NCBI GenBank assembly: GCA_002943765.1
Contig: PQWQ01000004.1
Coordinates: forward strand, 4,092,001-4,156,000
Direction of reading: 5' to 3'
Source of the DNA: Psoroptes ovis
Lineage: Eukaryota > Arthropoda > Arachnida > Sarcoptiformes > Psoroptidae
Length of the DNA stretch: 64,000 nt
This document shows, one piece after another, positions 1 through 13,223 of the stretch (position 1 is its first letter; the number at the start of each line of letters is the position of its first letter). The position numbers and the translations under genes were made by a program. The notes beneath the pieces were generated by a model that saw only the letters and a program-made list of their open reading frames with translations, was not told the origin of the DNA and ran no database searches.

Positions 1-3000
1 CAACAATTTATGGCTACAAGTTTCAATATAAATAGCAGTAATAATGATAGCAAATTATCGCATATAAATACTAAGCATCGTAAAAAACATAAAAAACAAA
101 AATCGAATCGATTGGATGACAAAGAAAACGATGATGCATCACTCGTAACGAATAGAATGATGAATGATCAAGGAGTAAGAAAAAAATTAAAATCAAAAAA
201 TGTCAATACAAATTCAAATACCAATAATAATAATAATAATAACGATGTTGATCAATATGGTCGACAAATGAATCGTTATCATTCAAGAGGTTTCAAAGCA
301 TCATTTCGTTTTGTGACAAGTAAGTTTTTTTTTGATTTTTGCCAATCAAAATTATTATCATTATTAGTATTGGAATAAATGCAGTGAAGCCAACATTTGA
401 ATTTTTACATTACCGAATACATTGCAAGCATAATTTGGCCCTTTAAATATTTTTTTTTTCAAAGGATAAATATATGGATTTTTTTTTCTCTCTCTCTCTC
501 CCCATTATTACTATGCACATATTATATTTACATTAATAATATTCACAATTTGCTTGAGTGGAAAAAAAATGAAAAATTTTGATTTTTCATTATCGTTTTC
601 GTAAAGAAAATTTAAACTCGTTAAAAAAAATATTTCAAACACATCAAAATATTTTTATTTTATTTTTATTATTTTTCCGCCAAAAATCATATATTCTTAT
701 CAATTATTAAGTAATTTTCCTTCAAAATTTTTGTTTTTGTTTTGTTGAAACTTTTTTTTTTTTGCTGGAAAAGAATTTTAATTTTCATTAGCATAAAGCA
801 TAAAGTGTAAACGCTGAAGAAGAAGAAGAAGGAATCACAGAACCATAAAAATTTAGGAGAGAGAGCAGAATGAGAGCGAAATGATCGAGGGGAAAAAATC
901 TGAATCAAAAGGGCTATAAGTAGTTAAGCTTGTTAGCATTATGGCTGCATTAAAAAAGAGAATACGAAGAAATATCGAGAATCGAATGAATCAAAGTGAT
1001 AAATCTTGATTCTTCAGTTTTTAAAAATTCCATGTTAAATTCTTTGGGAAAAAATTCAAGTTTTGAAATATTTTTAAAATTTTCAAATACTGATTTATTT
1101 CTTCTGTATTTTTTTTCTTCTGCTGCAGCAAAAATATGCATTAGCGACAGCCTGAAAGGGTTATTTCAATCAGTGAATATCAAAGCAAAAAAAAAATCCG
1201 ATTTGATTCATTTAAGTCAAATCGTTTCATTCGCTTTACAATAATTACTTTGAAATCATTTATGATTAATTTTTCATTTTCCATATTTCACAAGATTTCT
1301 TGTATTATTTGAATTGTTTTTAAAAAATTAAGAAAATATTCTGTGTGAAATATGAATATTTTATTTTTTCATAGCAAATTTGCCGTTTCAATTTCGTGAG
1401 AAACAATTTCGTTAGTTCATTTATTTTTTCACTGTTCATTTTCATCATATATGATCATCAAAAAGTGATGCTACTAACTAATTCACTTTGAATTTTATTA
1501 CAACATGGGCAATGCAGATGCAGATTTTTTATTTTTTATTTTTATTTTTCTTTGAATACAAATTATTTGCCCTTATTCTATTTTTAAAAGTTATCAGTAT
1601 CAGTTATTATTATTATTATTATTTCCCCATTATTTGCATCTTTTTTTTTTAAATTTTATTTTAATTTTTTCTTCTATTTATTTATTCATTTATTTATTTT
1701 GATGAATTTTGATTACATGCAACTATTATATTTGAAAGAAAAATCCCTTGTATGCACCAAGACACACACACACACATTTACGTATATTATTCGTAATTTA
1801 CTTTTCATACATGAATGATTTTGATTATGAAGAAATGTCTCTTTCTCTGTGTGTATGTGTGTGTGTGTATATGCATTTGATTTTGTCCATAAGTATGTGT
1901 GTGTGTATTTCTTTTGATTTCAATTTTGATTTTCTTATTTTGATTTTCTTTTTTTAATTTTGAATTTTTGAATAAAATTTCTGTGTGAGATGTTCTTTCT
2001 CTTCTTATTTTTTTACTGTCTATTTCACATTTTTTTCTTTTTTATTTATTGACACGATTGTCGTCAAACGACACAAGACATTATTTGATTTTTTTATGAT
2101 GTTTTATTATCATCATTATATGATGTGTGTGTGTATGTTATGAGCTTTTATTTAAATTTTTTCCATCAAAAAAAAAAATTGAAAATAAATTGAAATACAA
2201 ATAAGAAAAAATAAAATTGATAAGATTTCAAATGTTGTTCAATTTTTAGAGATGTAAATAATACAAATAACACATTTTAAAAAAATATATATCGTGAATG
2301 GTGATTATCAGTACTATTCAATTTGATTTGAATTTGATTTGAAAAAATTTTTCTTATATTTTTCAAATTTTATTTCCAATTTGATTCGTTTATATATATA
2401 TGTTTTCTTACATTATTTTCTTATTTCAAAAATTCTGATAAAATTTCTGTACAAATTTTCAAGATTTTGGCATCGAAACTGGACGTCAAGATTCGAAATC
2501 AGGTATTTTATTTCGTGAAATATTTAGGAAAAAATTTCGTATTAAATTATACTCATTTTTCAATTTTTTTCAATTTTCTTCAATTTTTTTTCCTTTTTGA
2601 AAATACAACATTCAAAAGTTTGCGGCTTTGTATATAATTCAACTGAATCGAAAAATGGATATTTTACATCACCAAATTATCCAGGTAAATCATCATCATC
2701 ATCACCATCATCATTACTTTACTTTGATTCGACATTATTAATTTTATTTCAACATTTTCATTTTTTTTCTCCGAAAAAAAAACATTAACACACAGGTCTT
2801 TACCCGAAAGATACTGAATGTCATTATTTTTTCTATGGAAATATGAGCGAAAAAGTTTTTATAAATTTCATACATTTCGATGTTGAAGGTGTTACACCGT
2901 ATGTGTTCACTATTTTTATTTCAATTATAAATTTGTTTTTTTTTCAATATTTTCCACTCCTTGATTACTCACCACACAATTTTCCCTCCATATGTTTTGC

Positions 3001-6000
3001 CATTGACTATTGCTTTCAAACCGAAAAATTGAAATAAATTTTTTTTTTCTTTCCACACTTTTTTCATGTTTTTGCCGGCGAAAAAAAAATGTAATAAAAT
3101 AACAATAACAACTATGGACATCGACACAGATGTACATTGGAAACAGCCAGTGATTATGTTGAATTTTCAAACGTCTATATGTCCAATAATCGTGTTTATA
3201 GACATTGTGGCTTAAAACATCCAAAATCAATCCAATCTGATGGAGATTTTTTTCGTATTACATTCAAAAGTAATGGACGTTTTGATGGTACCGGTTTCAA
3301 AGCGAATTATGAATTTCGACATATGCCAAGATCACAATCATCGATCGATGATTTATATGATAATAATAATAATCATAATGATAATTATAAAAATAAAAAT
3401 GATAACAGCAACAACAATAATAATAAAAATGGTGATAATCAACAGCAACAACATAAACAAAATGGTAATGAATAGATGCATTTGTTTGTTTTAATCAAAA
3501 ATTTAGTGTAGTTTTTGAAAATTTTTGAAAAAATCAAAAAAATTGCCAGTCTATAGCCTTTGATTTTCGGAAAAAAAGATGGCGATATATTGCCTTTGTT
3601 TTTTTTTTCAAAAAAATTTCCATAAAAAATCAAAGGAAAAAATGCCATAGAAAATCAATGGAGAAAACAATAGAAAATTATTCTAAAAAGCAAAGGCTAT
3701 ACATCGCCATCTTTTTTCGAAAATCAAAGGCTATAGCATCAGAGAAATTTTCAATATTTTTCTCCATTAATAGACTGGCAATTTTTTCAAAAAAATTAAA
3801 GGCTATACATTGCCATCTTTTTTCAGAAAAAGTAAAGGCTATACATTGCCATCTTTTTTCGAAAAAGCAAAGGCAATAGACTGGCAATTTTTTAAAAAAA
3901 AGCAAAGGCAATAAACTGGCAATTTTTTCAGAAAAAGCAAAGGCTATAGACTGGCAATTTTTTCAGAAAAATCAAAGGCTATACATTGCCATCTTTTTTC
4001 AAAAAAAGCAAAGGCAATAGACTGGCAATTTTTTCAAAAAAATCAAAGGCTTTACATTGCCATCTTTTTTCAAAAAAAGCAAAGGCAATAGATTGGCAAT
4101 TTTTTCAGAAAAATCAAAGGCTTTACATTGCCATCTTTTTTCAAAAAAATCAGAGGCTATAGACTGGCAATTTTTTCAAAAAAATCAAAGGCAATAGACT
4201 GGCAATTTTTTCGAAAAAATCAAAGGCTTTACATTGCCATCTTTTTTCAAAAAAAGCAAAGGCAATAGATTGGCAATTTTTTCAAAAAAATCAAAGGCAA
4301 TAGACTGGCAATTTTTTCGAAAAAATCAAAGGCTTTACATTGCCATCTTTTTTCAAAAAAATCAAAGGCAATAGACTGGCAATTTTTTCGAAAAAATCAA
4401 AGGCTTTACATTGCCATCTTTTTTCAGAAAAAGCAAAGGCTATACATTGCCATCTTTTTTCAAAAAAATCAAAGGCAATAGACTGGCAATTTTTTTTAAA
4501 AAAATCAAAGGCGATAGACTGGCAATTTTTTCAGAAAAAGCAAAGGCTATACATTGCCATCTTTTTTCAAAAAAATCAAAGGCAATAGACTGGCAATTTT
4601 TTCAGAAAAAGCAAAGGCTATACATTGCCATCTTTTTTCAAAAAAATCAAAGGCAATAGACTGGCAATTTTTTTCAAAAAAATCAAAGGCGATAGACTGG
4701 CAATTTTTTCAGAAAAAGCAAAGGCTATACATTGCCATCTTTTTTCAAAAAAATCAAAGGCAATAGACTGGCAATTTTTTCAGAAAAAGCAAAGGCTATA
4801 CATTGCCATCTTTTTTCAAAAAAATCAAAGGCAATAGACTGGCAATTTTTTCAGAAAAAGCAAAGGCTATACATTGCCATCTTTTTTCAAAAAAATCAAA
4901 GGCGATAGACTGGCAATTTTTTCAGAAAAATCAAAGGCTATACATTGCCATCTTTTTTCAAAAAAATTGAAGGCAATAGACTGGCAATTTTTTCAGAAAA
5001 AGCAAAGGCTATACATTGCCATCTTTTTTCAAAAAAATTGAAGGCAATAGACTGGCAATTTTTTCAGAAAAATCAAAGGCTATACATTGCCATCTTTTTT
5101 CAAAAAAATCAAAGGCAATAGACTGGCAATTTTTTCAGAAAAATCAAAGGCTATACATTGCCATCTTTTTTCAAAAAAAGCAAAGGCAATGGACTGGCAA
5201 TTTTTTCGAAAAAATCAAAGGCTTTACATTGCCATCTTTTTTCAAAAAAAGCAAAGGCTATAGACTGGCAATTTTTTCAAAAAAATCAAAGGCAATAGAC
5301 TGGCAATTTTTTCGAAAAAATCAAAGGCTTTACATTGCCATCTTTTTTCAAAAAAATCAAAGGCAATAGACTGGCAATTTTTTTTAAAAAAATCAAAGGC
5401 GATAGACTGGCAATTTTTTCAGAAAAAGCAAAGGCTTTACATTGCCATCTTTTTTCAAAAAAATCAAAGGCGATAGACTGGCAATTTTTTCAAAAAAATC
5501 AAAGGCAATAGACTGGCAATTTTTTCGAAAAAATCAAAGGCTTTACATTGCCATCTTTTTTCAGAAAAAGCAAAGGCTATACATTGCCATCTTTTTTCAA
5601 AAAAATCAAAGGCGATAGACTGGCAATTTTTTCAGAAAAAGCAAAGGCTATACATTGCCATCTTTTTTTAAAAAAATCAAAGGCGATAGACTGGCAATTT
5701 TTTCAGAAAAAGCAAAGGCTATACATTGCCATCTTTTTTCAAAAAAATCAAAGGCAATAGACTGGCAATTTTTTCAGAAAAAGCAAAGGCTATACATTGC
5801 CATCTTTTTTCAAAAAAATCAAAGGCAATAGACTGGCAATTTTTTTCAAAAAAATCAAAGGCGATAGACTGGCAATTTTTTCAGAAAAAGCAAAGGCTAT
5901 ACATTGCCATCTTTTTTCAAAAAAATCAAAGGCGATAGACTGGCAATTTTTTCAGAAAAATCAAAGGCTATACATTGCCATCTTTTTTCAAAAAAATTGA

Positions 6001-6812
6001 AGGCAATAGACTGGCAATTTTTTCAGAAAAAGCAAAGGCTATACATTGCCATCTTTTTTCAAAAAAAGCAAAGGCTATAGACTGGCAATTTTTTCAAAAA
6101 AATCAAAGGCAATAGACTGGCAATTTTTTCGAAAAAATCAAAGGCTTTACATTGCCATCTTTTTTCAAAAAAATCAAAGGCAATAGACTGGCAATTTTTT
6201 CAGAAAAATCAAAGGCTATACATTGCCATCTTTTTTCAAAAAAAGCAAAGGCAATGGACTGGCAATTTTTTCGAAAAAATCAAAGGCTTTACATTGCCAT
6301 CTTTTTTCAAAAAAATCAAAGGCAATAGACTGGCAATTTTTTCAGAAAAATCAAAGGCTATACATTGCCATCTTTTTTCAAAAAAAGCAAAGGCAATGGA
6401 CTGGCAATTTTTTCGAAAAAATCAAAGGCTTTACATTGCCATCTTTTTTCAAAAAAAGCAAAGGCTATAGACTGGCAACTTTTTCAAAAAAAGCTAAGGC
6501 TATACATTGCCATCTTTTTTCAAAAAAATTGCCAGTCTATAGCCTTCAATTTTTTTGAAAAAATCAAAGCTGTAGCCTTAGAAAAATTCTGAATATTTTC
6601 TCCAATGATTTTCTAATCATAATCATTATTCTACCTTTCTTTTTTCAACAGGAAATCATCAAAGAACAATCAAAACAATGAAAACATTGTCATCATCAGG
6701 ATCGTCGTCGAAATTATTCGAAACATCTTCGTTAGTAGCATCATTGATAGCGATAAAAATAACCATTATTATAATGATTATACAACGAAATTACATACTG
6801 ATAATCGAATAA
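1..6812 (+). CDS. CUB-domain membrane protein, SOL-1-like (3' part)
   Basis: Exons read by phase: <1-319, 2464-2502, 2619-2684, 2796-2898, 3130-3464 and 6652-6812. The frame is open at base 1, so the 5' end lies outside the window. Exon 1 ends a CUB domain (GFKASFRFVT) after a basic, Asn-rich insert. Exons 3-5 encode a full CUB domain with its four cysteines (CGFVYNS, ECHYFF, PCTLE, HCGLKHP), ending DGTGFKANYEF, followed by an Asn/Gln-rich stalk. If the GTAATG donor at 3465 is used, phase joins exon 6 after the CAACAG acceptor at 6646-6651. That exon gives a Ser-rich stretch, a hydrophobic helix (SLVASLIAIKITIIIMII) and a short tail ending at 6812. Without that splice, translation stops at 3475 and the product would be secreted. 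The pattern resembles arthropod proteins named suppressor of lurcher 1, which are glutamate-receptor accessory proteins. That family name is from memory and moderately sure; the CUB domains are certain. Confidence 0.75.
320..2463 (+). other. Intron 1 of the CUB gene, no gene seen
   Basis: This 2.1 kb intron starts with a strong GTAAGT donor at 320. It is AT-rich with T-runs and short dinucleotide tracts (CA near 1761-1776, GT near 1849-1871). The small open frames on both strands have no recognisable motif. Confidence 0.6.
3540..6608 (+). repeat. Tandem array of 35/36-bp units with inverted ends
   Basis: Two related monomers alternate, giving a 71-bp dimer: one contains CAAAGGCTATACATTGCCAT, the other CAAAGGCAATAGACTGGCAA. 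Each is followed by T6 and A6-7 runs. Roughly 80 monomers in one orientation fill about 3770-6530. The order is a mosaic, with some tandem same-type monomers. At both edges the monomers are reversed: about two at 3541-3610 and one at 6529-6558. A flanking segment with ATATTTT(T)CTCCA occurs near 3755-3766 and again near 6590-6601, and an inverted relative lies near 3650-3680. Each monomer can pair with itself (TTGCC with GGCAA, T-run with A-run). The array sits inside the last intron of the CUB gene. The 67-117 codon frames it produces in all frames are by-products of the repeat. Confidence 0.9.
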
Positions 6813-7842
6813 AAATTGACAATAAATTGATTGCATATTATGCCTGATTATGGTTTCGTTTGTGGCAGCGAAGAAAAATTACAATCATTATAATTCATTT
6901 TTTTTAGCAAAACTATTGAAAATTGATGTTAATAAAAATAAAAATGATTTGAAAAATTATTTTCAAATCAATCATCCAAAAAATAAATTATGCACACAAT
7001 TTCATTATTATCATTTATATTACACCTCAACAAACAAACATTTCGAATGTACATTAATAATCGATGCCAACAATATTTGCACAAAAACGAAAACAACAAC
7101 AACATACGAATTAAAACATTTATTCAAACAAAATATATATTTATTTATAAAAATACAAAACGCCTACTTGTAATTTTGTTTTTTTTTTCCTATTTCATCA
7201 ACTTTTTTTCTCATCCTTCATTCCATCTTCAAGCATTTTGTAAAGTAAAAATCAATAATTCAATATTTCAATAAATCAGTCGAATAATGTGTGAAGAAGA
7301 AAATAAAAAATACATGTAGACAGCATAATTAATTAATATGTCAGAATATTCAGAATAAATTATAATCAATTTACAGTCAATTAATCAAATATCAAATTGA
7401 ACCATATGAGTCAAGTATACAAAAGTTGATAATTGACATTATTTTCGATCAAGTTGAGAAAACATTTTTGTATGAAATTTCATTCAATTTTCATTTTTAT
7501 TTATTTATTTATTTATTTATTCATTCATTTTCCAAATCATAACTTTGAATTTATGAACAAACATCATCAGGTAACCAAAATGGAAGAAAGAAATATATGA
7601 ATATTTTTGTTGATTATTTATTTATTTATCCATTATTATTGTTGCTGTTTTTATTTTATTTTTTGCCTCTGGGTAATTTCTAAAATTTTAAAAATTTAAA
7701 ATAATAAAATACATTGAAAAGAAAAAACGAGCAAATACGAGAATGTTCATAAAAATTGAAAGAAAATAATAATTTCGTCAATTATTCGATTGATTGATTA
7801 ATTGATTTTAATGATGAATCGTCCATAAATCAGTTGAAATGA
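6813..7842. other. 3' regions between convergent genes
   Basis: This holds the 3' UTR of the CUB gene, with AATAAA at 6821-6826 and 7270-7275 as candidate polyadenylation signals. It also holds the 3' region of the kinase gene on the other strand, with TTTATT (AATAAA on the minus strand) within the TTTA repeats near 7497-7525 and 7617-7630. Two overlapping open frames (6850-7173 and 6990-7274) are low-complexity and look like UTR. Confidence 0.5.
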
Positions 7843-8275
7843 TCATATTTGATTTGTATGTTGCAGTAGCCATCGATGTGATAAACATTGTTGAGCAGTC
7901 AATCGTTTATTTTGTTGTACGACTAACATTGAATTAATCATACATTTTGCTAATGATGATATTGAACGCCATTGTGGTCCAATTATATCAAAGTTTCCTG
8001 ATATTATTTGATCAAATAATTGTACTTGATCATTGTCTTCATTGGCGAATGGTGGCTGTCCTGAAAGCAGAATATATAAAATGACACCAGCAGCCCATAT
8101 ATCGACTGGGAATGAATAACCAATTTCCAATAATATTTCTGGTGCAACATATGTCGGTGTACCGCAAACAGTATATAATTTTTCTTTTGGTTCAACTTCA
8201 ACAGCTAAACCAAAATCAGCTAATTTTATCATTCGTCGATATTGTCTTTGTTGATTTCGTTGATTAATATTAATT

Positions 8276-8313
<38 letters not shown>

Positions 8314-11300
8314 GAATGGAATTGGCACATATGAAACAAGTAAATTTTCCAATTTAATATCACGATGTACAATATTCATTTGGTGAAGATAATTCAGCGC
8401 ATTTAATAAATCATTGATCATTGATGCTGATTCAGCTTCAGTATAACGTGAAGCAATTGTAATTGCATCAAATAAATCACCACCCTAAATAAATTTGAAA
8501 ATAAATATTAGAATTATTATTCCTTTTTTTCAATTATTCGAAATTAATTTCTAACCTGAAGTAATTCAAGTACTAAATAACATTGATCAACATAATCAAA
8601 ATGATCATAGAGGCGAACAATGTTTGGATGATTAACACGACTAAGAATTGCTACTTCAGCATTAGCCGGATCATTTGCTGATTTATCTTTGGTATTATTT
8701 TTCGTTGATGATGATGATGGCGGCTGTGTCGGTGGTGGAAGAACTTGATGCATCGTATATTTATCCACAACTTTTAATGCAAAACTTTGTCTAGTTTTTC
8801 GATGTATACAGGTATAAACGATACCAAATTTACCATCACCAATTGATTTATCAACAAAATAAATTTCATCAACTTCTTTTTTTGGCTGAAATTTTGTTGC
8901 TGCAGGTATCGTAGTCAGTACTGGCGCACGACGTTGTTGTTGTTGTTGCTGTTGTTGATTTGATTGATTCATATTATTATTCATATTTCTTCCAATATTA
9001 ATTTTCTTCTTAATTGGCGATGATTGTTGAGAATGAATGAATGGATTACGATTTTTTTGTGCTGCATTCATTTTATTTTGTGATAATTGTTGAGCGGCAT
9101 TTATATTCATTAACCTTTTGGAATTTTTTTTCGTTTTAACATTTAGCAAATTTAAATTATCACCATTCGATGATATTTTATTTGATGAACGATCATTAGT
9201 TTTCGATGTAGATGTTGCTTGAGGTGATTGTTGTGGCGCAATTTTCGTTTTAGTTTTTAAATTATTCAATGATTTTGTTTCAATATTTTTTCTATTATGA
9301 TTATTATTATTACTATTATTTTTATTCGATCTTTCCACTGATGATGATCGTGGTTTTGGCTGTTGGCACTGCTGCAATCGTTGCTGTGGCGGCAATTGAT
9401 TATTTCGATTTTTATTTGTAGACGAAAATATTAATATGTTTGAAAGACTAGAAAATGATGATGCTGATGATATATCTGAATCATATTCTTTATAATTTTT
9501 TTTCAATTTCGTCGATACATTCGTATTGGATAACGATAGATTTTCATCATCATCATCATCATCGATATTATCATTATTTATTGATAATAGTAATTCATTA
9601 TCATCATCATCTTCATCATTATTATTATTATTATTATCATCGTCTAAATCAAAATTTTGTTTTGCTACATTCTTTCGTTGCTGTTGTTTATCATTATTAC
9701 TATTATTACTTGTGTATAATGATGAAAATGAAAAATCTTCTGAACAACTGATTGATGATGCACCGCCAGGTGTACTACTTTCACCACCATTATTATTATT
9801 ATTATTGTTTCCAATCAAAATTCCATGATTTCTATGTGTTGATGATGTCAATGTGGATGTCGGTGTTGTCATTGCCGATGTAGCTGCAGATGATATTAAT
9901 GGATAGCAATCATTTTGATAATCAATATCCAATTGATTCGATTGATGTTCGAGCTGCATTGATTGTTTTGTTTGATTAGATTCATTATCAATGACTAGAT
10001 TAGATTTTAAATCAATTTTCATATCATTTTCATTTTCATTGTCATCATCATCATCATTATTATGTGATGTTGTCATCATTGCAATTGAATTGTAATTATT
10101 CCAACAATTTTCCATTAATTCACCCACATCATCGCAAACATTCGATTGTTTTGTATTTGATGACGATCGATGTTGTTCATTTTTCGAATTAATAAATTCA
10201 ACATTATTCTCTTTATCATCATCATAATGTAATGAACAATCTGACATGGAATTATGATGATCACCGTTGTCAAATAATAATGATGAATGACAAGAATTTT
10301 GATTAGTTTCTTTTTTACGAATTCGTTCATGATCATTTTCATTATTATCATAATTAATATGATTACCAACATAATTATTATTATTATTATCATCATCATC
10401 ATTATCATTATCATCATCACTATCATGTATACAGAAATTTCTTGGTAAAGAATATGCTTTCATATCTTCATCATCTTCAATATTATCAACATGATGATGA
10501 TTATTATTGTTTTCATGATTTAAATTTTTCATTTGTAAAATATCACGTTTATTATAAGTATTATTATTTGCATATATATTCATATTTCTTTTCATACGAT
10601 TCGTATGTAATTTTCTTGATAGCTGCAAATTTTGACGATCATTTTGATTATTATGACTATTATTAATTTCATCTGAATAACGAACAATTTTACGATTTTT
10701 ACTCATTTTCGATGGTAATGATGGTGATGTTGATGATGGCAGTGTTTTAATATTACAATGATCAATATTATTATTATTATTATTATTATTACTGTTGTTA
10801 TTATTGTTGTTGTTATTATTTTCATTATTTTCATAATATGAATTTAAATAACTAACGCCAACAATTGAACAAATTTCACGTTGTTCTATATATATTAAAG
10901 GAGAGAAAAAAAACGTGATAAGAGAGTTAGTCAAAATGAGATTGTCATAATTTTTTTTTTCGATATCAATTCATTTGATGAAATTGATGTAAAAAAATAT
11001 ATATTTATTTACCAAATTTGTCAAGTAGGAAATCATTTATATTACATTTCTCTGCACGACCATACACAAGATAAACATATTCATCATCGAATAAATCATT
11101 TAAACAGGTTATCTATTTTTTTGAAAAATCATTTATTATTATTATTTATTTATGTACGAAATTTTCAAATGGAACAAAAGAAGATATTTGATGATGATGA
11201 ATGATGAAACATTAATAGAAATTAATGAAAATAAAAATAAAAATGAATTAATAAATAAAAAAAATGATCAAATTCAATCAATCAATCAAATTTCTATTTT

Positions 11301-13223
11301 GAAACATACTTTTTTAGATGTTGATAGCCCATAAATACGATGTACAGCACCAACATTTAATTTAACCGATTTCGATATTTCATTCAATAATTGTTCATAA
11401 TTTTGTGCAATACGATGATTTAATAGAAAACGAAATACACGTCGTGATGGACGCATTGATGGTTCTGCACGACATGAACCTCTTAATAATGCAACTAATT
11501 TAGGCCTAAATACATTGAATTGTGATGAATTTGTTGCTGTCGTTGATGATGATGATGATGATGATGTTGTCATTGTTGTTGTTGTCGTCGTTGTTGATGA
11601 TGATGATGTATGATTATCATTAACGGAAATATTTCCATTATTATTATTATGATAATTGCTATTATTATTATTACATTTTTTTGTCGATGTTATTCGTAAT
11701 TGTTTAGCTGCCATCACTGATGTATTATTATTATTATTATTCAATAATGTTATTTCTTTCAATTCAGGTGATTGTGATGATGGTTGTTGTTGACAATGAT
11801 CATTTAATGATAATAAATTTGAATTATTGCTATTATTATTAATATTATGATTAACACTGTTATTGCAATTGATTGTCGAACCGATAGACTTATAATCTAA
11901 GCGAATAAAATGTTCATTTGATGAACAACAATAATTTTCATCATGTTTAAATTGTTTGATTGAATTGATTTTATTTCCATTATTACAATTGAATATTATT
12001 CGTACACCTGAAGGTAATGTTTTCTGTTGAAAAATGAAAAAAATAGAATTAATTATAAAATTTACATTTTGAAATTTTGAATGAAAATAATCATTGTCAT
12101 GGTTATTTATTTTTTTTTTCATTGAATAAAATAAAATGGAAATCTGTACACCAAAACAAAAAACAAAACAAAAAAATGACTCAAAATGAAGAGGCGTCAT
12201 AATATAACATTAATAATGAAACATAGTCAAATAATATAATAAACAAATGTATTGTGAAAATAAATTTGGATTCTAAATGGGAGACAAACGACGGATAAAA
12301 ATGGTGGGTAGATCGATGATCAAATAGGAGAAAAAAAATAATCAAAAATATTACCACCAATAAAGTCTAGGATTTAAGAGGGTGGTCCGTTTGGAAAAAA
12401 AACAAATATTATTTGAAGAATTAAGATTTTTTCAAAAAATTTCCATTTTTCAACAAATAAGGAATACGATTTACGATGATATTTATTTATTATCATCATT
12501 ATTATCACAAATCGAATTTTTATTAATCATTGAATTCTTTCGGATTATATTTTTTCGAATGAATCCAATGAGAATTTTTCAATTTTATGTGTTATTGTTA
12601 ATGATTAAGGGAATAATAAATACACATAGTGAAAAAAAATACGTCTTCCTACACACATCAAGACTATTTCGAATGATTATGATGATGATACATGGTCAAA
12701 TTGGTTGAAGATTAATTTTGGAAAATTTTGAAGGAGGAAAAAAAAATTAAACCTGACAATTTTATTGACAGTCGTTAAATAGGAAATAATAATAATAATA
12801 AAAATAGTATTAAGTGTATTTCCATTTAAAGCATTAATTTTTTTTCAAGAATTAAATTTTTATAGAAGGTAAAGGATTGAATTTTTTTTTCAATGAATTA
12901 TGAATATGAAAAATACTCACAACATTTATCAATAATCTTGACAATTCACAACACAATGAATCTAGTGATCGTAAACGATCTAAATTGATAACATAATAAA
13001 TGCCTAAAAAATGTCGATCACCATTGACAAAAAATTTACAACGAAATGCTGATTTTTTCTGCTTTCTACTGCCATTCGTATTCGAACTATTTACATTATT
13101 ATGACTATTGATCATTGCTTTTGACATCGATGTCACCGATGATGCTGATGATGAAGATGTCGATGTTGATGTTACTGGTATTGTAATTGATTTTTTCATA
13201 ATCATTGGCGATGATGTTACCAT
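7843..13223 (-). CDS. DCLK: Doublecortin-like kinase (DCLK)
   Basis: Five exons on the minus strand, phases all consistent: 13223-12921, 12023-11310, 11112-11013, 10885-8556 and 8484-7843, giving 1362 residues. The ATG at 13223 follows an in-frame TAA at 13235-13233. Doublecortin domain 1 spans about residues 60-150 (FVNGDRHFLG, SLDSL, LPSGVR). Domain 2 spans about 275-370 (VFRFLLNHRIAQNYEQLL, YVYLVYGRAEKC). A long Asn/Asp/Ser-rich linker follows, then a kinase domain from about 1045. Its motifs are the GDGKFG loop (about 1055), FALK lysine 1077, Glu 1116, HRD with Asp 1191, DFG with Asp 1239 and APE ending at 1265, so it should be active. The family binds microtubules through the doublecortin domains and phosphorylates Ser/Thr (worm zyg-8, vertebrate DCLK1/2). 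Oddities are the very long linker (vertebrate DCLK1 is much shorter) and an insert with 12 asparagines between HRDIKLEN and DFG. Confidence 0.93.
12024..12920 (-). other. Intron 1 of the doublecortin-kinase gene
   Basis: It has a GTGAGT donor (complement of 12915-12920) and a CAACAG acceptor (complement of 12024-12029). The intron splits doublecortin domain 1 between INV and KTLPSG in phase 0. Open frames inside it, such as 12382-12708 on the plus strand, are low-complexity and carry no domain. Confidence 0.7.

Noticed and set aside
3658..6592. Many overlapping plus-strand open frames (67-117 codons) with repeated 'MPSFFKK' and 'AIHCHLF' peptides
   Set aside because: They arise from the 71-bp tandem dimer read in shifting frames. 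The dimer is not a multiple of three, starts and stops recur with the repeat, and there is no splice or codon signal.
3540..6608. CRISPR-like array
   Set aside because: There are no unique spacers between repeats; the monomers abut as a satellite, and this is eukaryotic DNA.
6850..7274. Two overlapping frames after the CUB gene
   Set aside because: Low-complexity frames in the probable 3' UTR, without motifs or splice support.
9455..9828. Plus-strand His/Ser-rich frames opposite the doublecortin-kinase exon
   Set aside because: They are antisense shadows of Asn/Asp codon runs in the kinase linker.
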